A stretch of DNA of 55,533 nt, taken from positions 1-55,533 of IMG/VR virus record IMGVR_UViG_3300008448_000102. One strand, given 5' to 3'. The notes beneath the pieces were generated by a model. The model ran no database searches and was not told the origin of the DNA. It saw only the letters and a list, made by a program, of their open reading frames with translations. The stretch's first letter is position 1. Each line of letters opens with the position of its first letter. This document shows, piece by piece, positions 1-6,893 of the stretch. The DNA comes from a virus. The position numbers were made by a program, and so were the translations under genes.

Positions 1-50
1 CGCCGACGTAATGCCGCTATATAACCCCCACACTACTACCATCTGATTCG

Positions 51-58
51 TATATTTG
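51..58 (+). promoter_or_regulatory. Bacteroidota-type -7 box (TATATTTG)
   Basis: TATATTTG fits the Bacteroidota -7 consensus TAnnTTTG and ends 19 nt before the ATG at 78. No clear TTTG -33 box is seen at the usual distance. The first 50 bases of the window may hold the last codons of a rightward gene entering from the left (short open frames end at 22-24 and 44-46), but this is too short to call. Confidence 0.5.
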
Positions 59-77
59 GGTCTTAAACTTAAAAGGC

Positions 78-317
78 ATGGCACAGAAGATTAAAGTACA
101 CGGTAAGGCTGCGAACCTTAGCGGCTTGCGTATGGAGGGCGGACGCATGATTAACGACAGCCCAACTCCAATGGCTCCGATAACACAGGCTGCTATTATG
201 CGGAAGGAGCGGATGCGTCAGGAGAAGATTGACATGATGGCCGAGGCTTACCACCGGGCCGATATGCAGCACGAGATGATGGAGATGGCTATGGGTAAGT
301 ACAAGGACATGGACTAA
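78..317 (+). CDS. Met-rich small hypothetical protein (79 aa)
   Basis: Not recognised. A 79-residue protein whose C-terminal half (from about residue 38) is a charged, methionine-rich helix with MRKERMRQE and MMEMAMGKY-type runs. There is no signal peptide or membrane segment. It has its own -7 box upstream and a strong terminator 22 bases downstream, so it looks like a separate one-gene transcript. A role as a small virion or regulatory protein is possible but nothing in the sequence proves it. Confidence 0.7.
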   Translation: MAQKIKVHGKAANLSGLRMEGGRMINDSPTPMAPITQAAIMRKERMRQEKIDMMAEAYHRADMQHEMMEMAMGKYKDMD

Positions 318-338
318 CCAAGTCAAACACAGATAGGC

Positions 339-360
339 AAGGGGACTTCGGTCCCCTTTT
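339..360 (+). terminator. Rho-independent terminator after the first gene
   Basis: Perfect stem AAGGGGAC / GTCCCCTT closed by a TTCG tetraloop. The last two stem T residues run into two more T. It lies 22 bases after the stop of the 78-317 gene and separates that transcript from the groEL promoter region. Confidence 0.85.
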
Positions 361-560
361 CTATGTCGTCAATGTCGATTCTAATTCTAACTATGTCGTT
401 TTTATGTCGATTCTTTTGACCTAACTTATTGATAATCAATCTCTATGTCGATTATGTCAATTTTAACTTTACTTTCTAATGGGAAAAAAATAATATATAT
501 AATAAAGAGAGAGAGAGAGATAGGGACATAGCCAAAATCGGCTTTACGACATGTGGTGGT
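361..560. repeat. Iteron-like non-coding element, copy 1
   Basis: Most of the 308-base gap before groEL is this AT-rich element. It holds repeats of TATGTCG(A/T)TT at 362, 372 (partial), 392, 403 and 444, then TATGTCAATT at 453-462, with GACATA/CGACAT inverted versions at 525-530 and 548-553. There is also an ATTGAT-A-ATCAAT inverted repeat at 428-440, a CTTTCTAA block, an A/T run at 484-505 and a GA dinucleotide run at 506-520. The 19-bp core TATGTCGATTATGTCAATT (444-462) recurs identically at 47573-47591, followed by the same kind of CTTTCTAA, A-rich and AATAAAGAGAG sequence. Likely an origin or operator region; the function is inferred only. Confidence 0.6.
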
Positions 561-574
561 TTAAGGCTTGGTTA

Positions 575-605
575 TTTGGTATTAGACAATTGACTGTTAT
601 ATTTG
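575..605 (+). promoter_or_regulatory. groEL promoter (TTTG-N19-TATATTTG)
   Basis: TTTG at 575-578 and TATATTTG at 598-605 are 19 bp apart, the classic spacing of the Bacteroidota housekeeping sigma promoter. The -7 box ends 20 nt before the groEL ATG. The leader ends in an A-rich CTAATCAAACAAAATG with no Shine-Dalgarno motif. Confidence 0.8.
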
Positions 606-625
606 CACCACTCTAATCAAACAAA

Positions 626-2233
626 ATGAACACATCGGGTTATTCTCCAAAGGAGTTATACTTTTCACAGGACGCCGTTGGGCGCCTAATTGGTGGCATC
701 ACCAAGATGAGCAACGCCGTCAAGAGTACCTTGGGTCCTCACGGCAACACGGTACTAATCGAGTCCCCGCACCACACGCATGGCATCACGGTAACGAAGG
801 ACGGGGTGACGGTGGCCAAGGCCATTGAGTTGAAGGACCCGGTCGAGAACCTTGCGGTTCAGATGATGAAGGAGGCGGCGGACCGCACGGCGACGTTGGC
901 GGGCGACGGCACGACCACGGCGATTGTGTTAACCGAGGCGTTGGTACGCGAGGGCATGCGGAACATATCGGTGGACATGAACCGCACGGAGGTGCTGCGT
1001 CAGATGGTGGAGTTGAGCGGCAAGGTGGTGGAGAAGTTGAAGCGCAGGAGCAAGAAGGTGTCGGGCGGCATGCTGCACGACGTGGCGACAATCTCGTCCA
1101 ACAACGACAAGGCCATCGGTCAGATAATCTCGGAGGTATATAGGGAGGTTGGACGCAACGGCATTGTTACCGTCGAGCGCAGCCAAACGAGCGAGACCTA
1201 CTCGGAGACCACAAAGGGTCTAAAGGTTGACAGGGGGTACATGTCCCCGCTGTTCATCAACGACCAACGCAAGGACGAGTGTGTCTTCGAGGACACCATG
1301 GTGTTGGTGTGCGACATGGAGATAAGCAACATCCTTCAGATTGAGAATATCCTGAAGCCAATTGTAAGCGAGGGCAAGAAGTTGCTGATTATCTCGCCAT
1401 GCAGCGTGAACGTAATAAACACCTTGGCGGCTAACGTGATGAAGGGCAACATTAAGGTGTGTGCCATTCCGCCGCCCAACTTCGGATACAAGCAGCACGA
1501 GTTGATGCAGGACATCGCCGTGTCGCTTGGGGCCACGTACTTCAGCGAGAAGACGGGCGACGACCTGAGCCTCATCAACTACGGACACTTGGGCCACGCG
1601 GCCAAGGTGATTGTGGGGCGCGACAGCACGGTGATTATCAAGTCGGAGGTTAAGTCAAATCAGGAGACCATCGAGGAGCGCGTCGCTCAGTTGTGGGAGT
1701 CACACGCTTTGGCGAAACGCAAGGCCGACAAGGACTTCATCTTGGAGCGCATTGCTTCATTGACAGGCGGCATCGGCGTCATCTACGTTGGCGGAAATAC
1801 GGACCTCGAGCAGAAGGAACTGTACGACCGGGTTGACGATGCGGTATGCGCGGTGCGGTCGGCATTGGAGGAGGGCATCCTCCCCGGCGCGGGCAAGGCG
1901 CTGTACGAGGTCAGCGTACACTCGCTGATGTCAGGCAACCCGTCCACAGCCGAGCAGGTAGCGGCGGAGATACTTGACGCGGCTATCAAGGTTCCACTGA
2001 TTCAAATCCTTTCCAACGGCGGTTATGACTACCGCGACATTTACACCGACGCGGTCGGCGAGGGCGAGGGCTTCAACCTAAAGACGGGCAAGACGGGAGA
2101 CCTGATTAAGATGGGGGTGATTGACCCGCTGAAGGTCACACGGTCGGCGTTGCAGAACGCGGTGAGCGTGGCGACCACAATCCTAAGTACCAACGCAATT
2201 GTAACAATGGCCCGCTCCTATGAGTCAGCATGA
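626..2233 (+). CDS. groEL: Phage-encoded GroEL-type chaperonin
   Basis: ATP-dependent chaperonin (Cpn60, group I), 535 aa against about 548 in E. coli. It should form a folding ring with the GroES encoded 211 bases downstream. Visible family marks: VTKDGVTVA with the ATP-site Asp at about residue 59, LAGDGTTTA with Asp94, an intact apical domain, DDAVCAVRSALEEG with the catalytic Asp at about 405, and DPLKVTRSALQNA near the end. The glycine loop reads LPGAGKAL where cellular proteins have VAGGGVAL. The flexible GGM tail is absent, the protein ending ...ARSYESA. It opens the rightward module behind its own promoter and overlaps the next gene by 14 nt. A likely client is phage capsid or tail protein, by analogy with other phage chaperonins. 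Palindrome copy 1 lies inside it at 1281-1296. Confidence 0.95.
   Translation: MNTSGYSPKELYFSQDAVGRLIGGITKMSNAVKSTLGPHGNTVLIESPHHTHGITVTKDGVTVAKAIELKDPVENLAVQMMKEAADRTATLAGDGTTTAIVLTEALVREGMRNISVDMNRTEVLRQMVELSGKVVEKLKRRSKKVSGGMLHDVATISSNNDKAIGQIISEVYREVGRNGIVTVERSQTSETYSETTKGLKVDRGYMSPLFINDQRKDECVFEDTMVLVCDMEISNILQIENILKPIVSEGKKLLIISPCSVNVINTLAANVMKGNIKVCAIPPPNFGYKQHELMQDIAVSLGATYFSEKTGDDLSLINYGHLGHAAKVIVGRDSTVIIKSEVKSNQETIEERVAQLWESHALAKRKADKDFILERIASLTGGIGVIYVGGNTDLEQKELYDRVDDAVCAVRSALEEGILPGAGKALYEVSVHSLMSGNPSTAEQVAAEILDAAIKVPLIQILSNGGYDYRDIYTDAVGEGEGFNLKTGKTGDLIKMGVIDPLKVTRSALQNAVSVATTILSTNAIVTMARSYESA
1281..1296. repeat. Palindrome GTGTCYTYRARGACAC, copy 1
   Basis: GTGTCTTCGAGGACAC inside groEL, read as codons GT|GTC|TTC|GAG|GAC|AC (C-V-F-E-D-T, residues 219-224). 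One of nine copies in the window. Confidence 0.85.
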
Positions 2234-2447
2234 CGAGATAATGAAGGCCGACGGCTTTGATGAGGCCATCATTGGGACAGACTACCGCACGGACAGGATA
2301 GTGTACTCAGTCTACAAGTGCGTCAAGATTCTAATGAAGCGAGACCGCATGGCCTTCGACGAGGCCCTTGAGTTTTTAGAGTTCAACACGTTCTCCGCTT
2401 ACGTTGGCGAGGGCACACCCATATTTGTAGACGACATAACGGTATGA
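2220..2447 (+). CDS. Hypothetical protein between groEL and groES (75 aa)
   Basis: Not recognised. A 75-residue acidic protein, helical in its middle (YKCVKILMKRDRMAFDEALEFLEFN), ending in a short beta-like tail. It overlaps the groEL end by 14 nt and the groES start by 4 nt (ATGA), so it is translated as part of the chaperonin operon. The tight coupling suggests a role linked to the chaperonin, such as an adaptor or client-selecting subunit, but that is inference from position. Confidence 0.75.
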   Translation: MSQHDEIMKADGFDEAIIGTDYRTDRIVYSVYKCVKILMKRDRMAFDEALEFLEFNTFSAYVGEGTPIFVDDITV

Positions 2448-2701
2448 AGGCAATAGGCAAATACATTGTAGTCCGTCAGTTGGAGGAGGAGGTGCGGACG
2501 GAGTCCGGCCTGATACTCAGCGGCGAGGACACCAATCAGTTCAGGTACCGCAGGGGTGTGGTAATATGCCCGGGCACCGACGTGAACTGCATCAGTGTCG
2601 GCGACGAGGTGTACTACGATAAGGCGCACAGTTTCACTATGCTAATAGGCGAGGAGCATCACACCATCATTCTTGAGCGGGACGTTGTTGTTGTCGCTTG
2701 A
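2444..2701 (+). CDS. groES: GroES-type co-chaperonin
   Basis: Cpn10 lid protein of 85 aa, slightly shorter than the usual 95-97. It starts KAIGKYIVVRQLEEE like the first beta strand of GroES. The mobile loop reads ESGLILSG, so the hydrophobic LIL tripeptide takes the place of the IVL of E. coli GroES that docks on GroEL. The rest keeps the barrel pattern RRGVVICPG ... VGDEVYYD ... HHTIILERDVVVV. It would cap the GroEL ring encoded upstream. The start overlaps the preceding stop by 4 nt. The 3' end overlaps the convergent winged-helix gene by 35 nt. Confidence 0.88.
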   Translation: MKAIGKYIVVRQLEEEVRTESGLILSGEDTNQFRYRRGVVICPGTDVNCISVGDEVYYDKAHSFTMLIGEEHHTIILERDVVVVA

Positions 2702-3140
2702 GTCGCTCGGCTTCGGCAATCTCGTTCATCTCGTCGATTAGTTTCCGGTAGACCTTGTCGCTATAACGATAGGTGCGCTCGCCCAACTTCAGTCGGGTGA
2801 TGTAGTGCTGCTTGCGTGGTATGGCAGGGAACGGCACCGAGTGGCTAAGTTTGTCATAGATGAAGTCAACGACCTGAGCGGCCTTGAAGGAGATTTGGTA
2901 TAGGGTCCTTTGGTTCCCCGTCCTTGGCCTGAACACCGTTATCCACCCATCCCTAAGAAGCCGCTTAAACCGCTTGCTGTCCCAATGAAGGACGGACTCA
3001 AACTTTTCAAATCGCTCCCTACTGAAGTAGTTCTCATCGTAGAGGTACAGGAGGACGTCGAGGTCGGCCTCGCTTAGGTCCCACTTTCTTTTTGCATATT
3101 GGCGGACCACACGCCAATACTTTAGATAATTAGATTTCAT
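2667..3140 (-). CDS. Winged-helix (MarR-like) DNA-binding protein
   Basis: 157 aa. Residues about 15-85 have the order helix, helix, helix, beta wing: LSEADLDVLLYLYDENYFS, then FESVLHWDSKRFKRLLRDGWI and the wing-like VFRPRTGNQRTLYQIS. This resembles MarR-like winged-helix proteins seen in Bacteroidota phages. The C-terminal part (YSDKVYRKLIDEMNEIAEAE) is helical and may dimerise. It is the only leftward gene in the rightward half. It is convergent with groES (35-nt overlap) and divergent from the gene at 3170 over a shared 29-bp promoter gap. A transcription regulator of the late genes is the natural guess; the target site is unknown. Confidence 0.75.
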   Translation of the reverse strand: MKSNYLKYWRVVRQYAKRKWDLSEADLDVLLYLYDENYFSRERFEKFESVLHWDSKRFKRLLRDGWITVFRPRTGNQRTLYQISFKAAQVVDFIYDKLSHSVPFPAIPRKQHYITRLKLGERTYRYSDKVYRKLIDEMNEIAEAERLKRQQQRPAQE

Positions 3141-3144
3141 TTTA

Positions 3145-3162
3145 TACTTTTGAGCAAAGTTA
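3145..3162. promoter_or_regulatory. Overlapping divergent -7 boxes
   Basis: Rightward TACTTTTG (3145-3152) precedes the ATG at 3170. Leftward TAACTTTG (read on the minus strand, 3162-3155) precedes the ATG of the winged-helix gene at 3140. Both fit TAnnTTTG and are only 2 bp apart, so the two promoters should exclude each other. No good -33 boxes are seen. Confidence 0.5.
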
Positions 3163-3169
3163 ACCTATC

Positions 3170-3409
3170 ATGCCCGAGCAAACTAATTCAAAGGAGTCCA
3201 CGCCAAAGAAGGACGAGGACGTCGCGTTTCGCAACGAGTCGATTGCCACCATCCGTGGGTTAGTTCACGAGAACAAGAAACTACGCGAGGCGATGTCGGC
3301 ATCGGCAAAGCAGCGCAGGTCAACGGTATCACAGCGTCAGTCTTCTGCCTCACGCATTCAGGGATTGCAAACGCTTAAAAATACTTTGGGCACCCCGTCC
3401 AAGGCTTAA
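3170..3409 (+). CDS. Small charged hypothetical protein (79 aa)
   Basis: Not recognised. Hydrophilic, Lys/Ser/Gln-rich, with a helical middle (residues about 20-45, IATIRGLVHENKKLREAMSA) that could form a short coiled coil. It heads the run of small rightward genes and has its own -7 box. Nothing indicates a catalytic role. Confidence 0.65.
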   Translation: MPEQTNSKESTPKKDEDVAFRNESIATIRGLVHENKKLREAMSASAKQRRSTVSQRQSSASRIQGLQTLKNTLGTPSKA

Positions 3410-3424
3410 CCAAAAATAAGTAAA

Positions 3425-3532
3425 ATGAAAAAGACCCCAATGAAGACCGCCATCAAAACAATGGCTGCAAAGAAGGTTGCCACCAAGATGGCTCCAAAAA
3501 AGAAGGGCATGGTTCAAAAGAAGATGTACTAA
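3425..3532 (+). CDS. Very small Lys/Met-rich protein (35 aa)
   Basis: A 35-codon frame starting MKKTPMKTAIKTMAAKK and ending QKKMY. Almost entirely Lys, Met, Ala and Thr, so strongly basic. It sits 15 nt after the preceding stop behind an A-rich leader (AAATAAGTAAAATG) and 6 nt before the next ATG, in a chain of equally small genes. Such Lys-rich peptides are common beside structural genes of tailed phages, where they may bind DNA in the capsid. No function can be assigned. Confidence 0.6.
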   Translation: MKKTPMKTAIKTMAAKKVATKMAPKKKGMVQKKMY

Positions 3533-3538
3533 TCTTCA

Positions 3539-3691
3539 ATGCCCAAGTCTAACAAGATTTGTCCTGCGGGAATTAAGTGGGCGAAGGCTACCTTTGCCCG
3601 CTACCCGTCGGCCTATGCAAACATGGCGGCGAGTAAATACTGCAAGGACCCTAACTACGGAAAATCAAAAACATCAAAAAGAAAAAAATGA
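3539..3691 (+). CDS. Small conserved-type phage protein with C-x(n)-C and SAYANMAASKYC (50 aa)
   Basis: 50 aa: an ICPAGIKWAKATFARYP segment, then SAYANMAASKYC and a very basic tail (KSKTSKRKK). Proteins of this shape (CP.GI.WAK..F..YPSAYANM.ASKYC) occur in structural clusters of many tailed phages, with no settled function. The two Cys could bind a metal or form a disulphide. Its stop overlaps the next start (ATGA). Confidence 0.75.
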   Translation: MPKSNKICPAGIKWAKATFARYPSAYANMAASKYCKDPNYGKSKTSKRKK

Positions 3692-3870
3692 CAGACGTAA
3701 AATCTTGGATTCAGTCCCGAACCATTTGGGCTATCCTGTTGGTGCTTGCACCCCTTCTGACCAAACTCGTTGGCTACGACATCGAGGCCACCATGGCCGA
3801 CATCCTTACAATTGCGGGCGCCGTCGGCGCAATCTATTTCCGCTTTACAGCCACGGCTGCACTGAAGTAA
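3688..3870 (+). CDS. Small membrane protein, holin-like (60 aa)
   Basis: 60 aa with two hydrophobic stretches: residues about 12-26 (TIWAILLVLAPLLTKLV) and about 36-52 (ADILTIAGAVGAIYFRF), joined by a short polar turn. Size and two-helix layout fit a small class II holin or antiholin, which would let the M15 endolysin at 6996 reach the wall. It overlaps its neighbours at both ends (ATGA before, TAATG after), so it is translationally coupled. Two other membrane proteins at 6579 and 7438 are alternative holins. Confidence 0.6.
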   Translation: MTDVKSWIQSRTIWAILLVLAPLLTKLVGYDIEATMADILTIAGAVGAIYFRFTATAALK

Positions 3871-4127
3871 TGACGGGAGAACTGAGGAAGTGGAGGGAGG
3901 AGAAGTGGGTCCGGATTGGAACGGACGGCTCAATTAAGGGTCCGTGCGGTACAAGTAAGGACACGCGCAATCCCGACAGATGCTTACCTTTGGGCAAGGC
4001 TAAGAGCCTGTCACGGGCTGACCGTGCGGCTACTGCCAAGAAGAAGAAGTCCGAGGGTGGCAGCAAAACTCAGTTTGTTAGCAACACACCAAAAGCAAAG
4101 GTCACATCTAAATACACAAAGCGATGA
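3870..4127 (+). CDS. Small basic phage protein with GPCGTSKDTRNPDRCLP motif (85 aa)
   Basis: 85 aa, basic. The start at 3870 overlaps the previous stop (TAATG); a longer frame upstream runs over unrelated genes and is rejected. The N-terminal half reads WREEKWVRIGTDGSI, then GPCGTSKDTRNPDRCLP. The second half (KSLSRADRAATAKKKK) is Lys-rich. Proteins with this SKGPCGTS/RC/KAKSLS.ADRAATAKKKK layout are widespread in phage structural regions but uncharacterised. The two Cys may form a metal site. Confidence 0.75.
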   Translation: MTGELRKWREEKWVRIGTDGSIKGPCGTSKDTRNPDRCLPLGKAKSLSRADRAATAKKKKSEGGSKTQFVSNTPKAKVTSKYTKR

Positions 4128-4204
4128 AAGCAACACCCTGCACACACAATGTAAACAAGGCGGTGTACGGTTCAAAGACCAAGCCCAAGCCTAAGAAGAA
4201 GTAA
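4124..4204 (+). CDS. Possible 26-aa basic peptide
   Basis: A 26-codon frame starting MKATPCTHNV and ending KTKPKPKKK. It overlaps the previous stop by 4 nt (ATGA) and ends one base before the next ATG, which is why it is believed despite its size. No function can be suggested. Confidence 0.45.
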   Translation: MKATPCTHNVNKAVYGSKTKPKPKKK

Positions 4205-4205
4205 C

Positions 4206-4496
4206 ATGGCGAACAAGTCCTCCATGAAGTGCAACCAACCTGTCCCGTCGGATAGGCCGGGAAAGAAGAAGATGGTGAAGGCTTGCCAAGACGGCAAAGA
4301 GAAACTTATCCACTTCGGCGCTGAGGGCTATGGACACAACTACTCGTCGGCGGCCCGTAAGTCGTTCAGAGCGAGGCACGGTTGTGATACAGCATCCAAC
4401 AAACTAACCGCAAGGTATTGGGCTTGCAAGAACCTTTGGGCCGGGCCCGGGGGCGACACTAAGAGCAGCCCTAAAAGTCGAAAAGGAAAATACTGA
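4206..4496 (+). CDS. Conserved-type small phage protein, Cys/Trp motif (96 aa)
   Basis: 96 aa starting MANKSSMKCNQP, then VKACQDGKEKLIHFG, HNYSSAARKSFRARHGC, KLTARYWACKNLW and AGPGGDTK, with a basic tail. This string of motifs, including four Cys and the ARYWACKNLWAGPGG end, is a pattern of many uncharacterised phage proteins. The Cys spacing suggests a small metal-binding or disulphide-stabilised fold. It sits with other tiny virion-cluster genes, overlapping the next start by 1 nt. Confidence 0.75.
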   Translation: MANKSSMKCNQPVPSDRPGKKKMVKACQDGKEKLIHFGAEGYGHNYSSAARKSFRARHGCDTASNKLTARYWACKNLWAGPGGDTKSSPKSRKGKY

Positions 4497-4699
4497 TGAA
4501 GATAACATATCATGGTACCCCGCCTGTTGTAAACAAGAGCCGGGGCTTTGGAGACACAGTAGAGAAGTTCACCAACGCTACGGGCATAGCGAGGGTGCTA
4601 AAGAACATCACAGCGGCGGTCGGAGTTGAGGACTGCGGATGTGCAGCCCGAAGAGATACGTTAAACCGCATATTCCCATACAACAATGCCAACACCTAA
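4496..4699 (+). CDS. Small hypothetical protein with DCGCAARRDTLN motif (67 aa)
   Basis: 67 aa. GFGDTVEKFTNATGI is a probable helix, followed by VEDCGCAARRDTLNRIFPY, a CGC motif with a helix typical of small Bacteroidota-phage structural-cluster proteins. It overlaps the next gene by 14 nt. No enzyme motif. It may be a head or decoration accessory, judged by its place just before two decoration-like proteins. Confidence 0.7.
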   Translation: MKITYHGTPPVVNKSRGFGDTVEKFTNATGIARVLKNITAAVGVEDCGCAARRDTLNRIFPYNNANT

Positions 4700-5189
4700 A
4701 CTTCAGCCGAGCCGTGCGCTCAGGCTTGCTATAACCAACAATGCTGAGATTCCGACACTTAATGTCCTCGCATCAGGAACGAACACATCGACAGGCACGG
4801 CAGTTAGTATCACTCCGGGCACGGGTGACTTTATTGCTGCGGGAGTTAAGCCGGGGGACATTGTATACAATATAAACACCCCGCTTGTTCCACTTGCTGC
4901 CACAGTTACAGCCGTGTTGAGTTCAACAGCAATTACCCTAAACGTAGGCATATTCCCTGCTGTACTTTACCCATTTATTATCTATCAGTCGGGAGCAAAC
5001 GCGGGCGTGTATGATGCGTGTGTTCTATATATTGGAACAAGCGGCAACCTATGTGCTGAGACGGCGGGCGGAGACCAAGTCGTATTTTCAAACGCCGCAG
5101 GTGGATTTTTTCCTGTGAACGTCCGAAGGATACTTACAAGCATAGGGTCGACCACAACAGCAGCATCGAATATTATAGGTCTTTGGTAA
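4686..5189 (+). CDS. Head-decoration/spike-like protein A with GDIV beta domain (167 aa)
   Basis: Two beta-rich parts. Residues about 25-100 form a small barrel-like unit: FIAAGVKPGDIVYNI, then VTAVLSSTAITLNVGIF. Residues about 105-167 follow the pattern C-LYIGTSGNLCAETAGGDQVVF ... FFPVNVRRIL ... GLW, like small trimeric decoration or spike-base proteins of tailed phages. The next gene has the same two-part design, so the pair are paralogues. It probably sits on the capsid or tail surface. The GDIV unit recurs in other virion proteins here. Start overlaps the upstream gene by 14 nt. Confidence 0.7.
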   Translation: MPTPKLQPSRALRLAITNNAEIPTLNVLASGTNTSTGTAVSITPGTGDFIAAGVKPGDIVYNINTPLVPLAATVTAVLSSTAITLNVGIFPAVLYPFIIYQSGANAGVYDACVLYIGTSGNLCAETAGGDQVVFSNAAGGFFPVNVRRILTSIGSTTTAASNIIGLW

Positions 5190-5190
5190 C

Positions 5191-5709
5191 ATGTCGATAA
5201 GGACACAGCAAGCAACGCAAATGATTTCGCAATGTAGGCCGAACGACACGGTTGACATTCCGAATCCATCAAACCGTATTACTCAGGGTGTAACATTTAG
5301 TGCTGTTGCTAACAAACTTATCAAGTCAGGACCCGATGGGTTATTTATTTCAAAGGGCGTTCAACCCGGAGACATAGCCTTGAATGTAAACAGTGGGTTT
5401 TATACTACTGTTGTTACCGTAGAGTCCGAGTCCTCTTTGTTATTGGCATCAAATATTTTTTCAGTAGCGAATCAGGCTTTTGCAGTTTTCAGGTCTATAC
5501 CAAACGGCGGATACCCTTGGACTCCATGTATTCGTATAATTACCTTCGGCGCACTTCCATATAATGTAAACTTAATTACGGCGGGAGGGGACAATATTAT
5601 ATTTACAACAACAGGATTCTTATCTGTTAACACACTCGGGAGCATCCAAGTAAGCAGGGTCCTTGCTACCGGAACAGATGCGGGTTTAATCTTCGCAGCA
5701 TTTCAATAG
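5191..5709 (+). CDS. Head-decoration/spike-like protein B, paralogue of A (172 aa)
   Basis: Same design as the protein just upstream. A GDIV-type beta unit at residues about 25-100 (LFISKGVQPGDIALNV, then VVTVESESSLLLASNIF) is followed by a C-terminal half matching ITAGGDNIIF ... VNTLGSIQVSRVLATGTDAGLIF. The two genes lie one base apart and probably arose by tandem duplication with strong divergence. A surface or decoration role is inferred from the C-terminal pattern and context. Confidence 0.7.
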   Translation: MSIRTQQATQMISQCRPNDTVDIPNPSNRITQGVTFSAVANKLIKSGPDGLFISKGVQPGDIALNVNSGFYTTVVTVESESSLLLASNIFSVANQAFAVFRSIPNGGYPWTPCIRIITFGALPYNVNLITAGGDNIIFTTTGFLSVNTLGSIQVSRVLATGTDAGLIFAAFQ

Positions 5710-6582
5710 ATGTCAATTATCTCATTAGCAATATCGAACATTACCGCTGTTTCAATCACAGCGCCACCCGCAGGGGGGAACGTAATTCCCACGCCGAGTC
5801 CGAATTGGGCGGACATAGACTTCGTCCCAACGGGCAGGACTTGGACCTATAACAAGCAGCAGATTCAGGGCATCGACGAGGTAATATCACTTAGGCTTTC
5901 ATCGAGTGCAAACCCTAATCCTGAGAATAAGATATACATAAACGTGTCACTGTCAAACCCCGCGTGGTCCAATGGCGGCACATCAAGTGATGACCCTGTC
6001 ACTGCGGGATTTACCGAGGTAACATCCTTCCCGTATGACTTTACCGTTCAGCCTAACGATTACGTATCGTTTGCGATTTGGATGCAGGAGTCGGGAACGT
6101 ACAGTTACACGATGACCGTATCAAACGAGTCGGATAGTGGTACCGTGATTGACACGTTCCTTGCCGACTCAAGCGGAAGCAATGTAGTGCCATATCCTGC
6201 GCTTGATTGGGCGAATGTAATATATGATGTAGGGGGACTCTACTATCAAGTTAGTAAGCAGCAGGTAAATGATATAACTCAGCCTATTGATTTGAAGTTT
6301 ATATCAAGCCCTCCGATAAGTGGCGGTGAAACAATCATGCTTTATATATCTCAGACTGAGCCGTCATGGGCTAACGGAGATGTTGTTTTTGACACTCCAT
6401 CTATTCTCGGATTTAATGTCATCAATGAGGGTGTAACATTCACAGTAAATAGGGGGGATTGGGTTTCATTTGCGATTGAGTCAAGTATAGGTGTCAGTGT
6501 AAATTATTACATTGATGTAGTGAATGAATCAGATGGGGATGAACTATTAGACGCATTTACAGCGGACGTGTTTGGATTATGA
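5710..6582 (+). CDS. Tandem-repeat beta protein, probably virion surface (290 aa)
   Basis: Two repeats of about 130 residues (roughly 20-150 and 155-285). Each begins with a NV(I/V)P.P..(N/D)WA(D/N) motif, continues (Y)NKQQIQGI or (Q)VSKQQVNDI, then I.L..SS, (P)AWSNGG or (P)SWANGD, VSFAI, and ends with NESDSGTVIDTFLAD or NESDGDELLDAFTAD. This is a clear internal duplication of one beta-sandwich-like domain. There is no membrane segment or enzyme motif. It directly follows the decoration-like pair and overlaps the next gene by 4 nt. A surface (Ig-like or fibre) role is likely but unproven. Confidence 0.65.
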   Translation: MSIISLAISNITAVSITAPPAGGNVIPTPSPNWADIDFVPTGRTWTYNKQQIQGIDEVISLRLSSSANPNPENKIYINVSLSNPAWSNGGTSSDDPVTAGFTEVTSFPYDFTVQPNDYVSFAIWMQESGTYSYTMTVSNESDSGTVIDTFLADSSGSNVVPYPALDWANVIYDVGGLYYQVSKQQVNDITQPIDLKFISSPPISGGETIMLYISQTEPSWANGDVVFDTPSILGFNVINEGVTFTVNRGDWVSFAIESSIGVSVNYYIDVVNESDGDELLDAFTADVFGL

Positions 6583-6893
6583 AGTTTACAGATTGGTTAT
6601 CATCAATAGGGATAGATATAACACTAATGTTTGCAGGAATGGCGGGCAGCGTGTTGATGGCAACTAAGAGACAGAAGCAGAACATAAAGGCTTCGGTGTT
6701 GGGAATCGTGTCGGGTACACTCTCGGCTAACTACCTAACTCAGGTTGCCATCGAGGTATTTGAACTTGAGGGTCGCAGCCAATACGGCGTCGCCTTCTTG
6801 TTGGGATACTTTGGACTAAAGGGAGTAGAGAAGTTTGTAGAAAAATTCAGTAAGGATGGCAAAGCAGAAGACAACTTCGGACCGGGCTTTTAA
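6579..6893 (+). CDS. Membrane protein, holin-like (104 aa)
   Basis: 104 aa with hydrophobic segments at about 10-27 (GIDITLMFAGMAGSVLMA), 38-52 (SVLGIVSGTLSANYL) and 70-82 (VAFLLGYFGLKGV), and a charged tail. Spacing and size fit a three-segment phage holin. It lies two genes before the M15 endolysin with 4-38 nt overlaps, forming a lysis cassette. Which of the three small membrane proteins of this region is the true holin cannot be told. Confidence 0.6.
   Translation: MKFTDWLSSIGIDITLMFAGMAGSVLMATKRQKQNIKASVLGIVSGTLSANYLTQVAIEVFELEGRSQYGVAFLLGYFGLKGVEKFVEKFSKDGKAEDNFGPGF

Noticed and set aside
506-520. GA dinucleotide run as a sequencing artefact
   Set aside because: A shorter but similarly placed AAAGAGAG...TAGAGA stretch follows the identical core at 47573, so the run belongs to the shared element.
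1220-1597. Long open frames antisense to groEL
   Set aside because: They arise from G/C-ending codons of groEL and have no start context or recognisable content.
3477-3869. Long upstream extension of the 85-aa protein
   Set aside because: The reading frame stays open but overlaps three small genes with good starts and known-type motifs. The extension has no such motifs.
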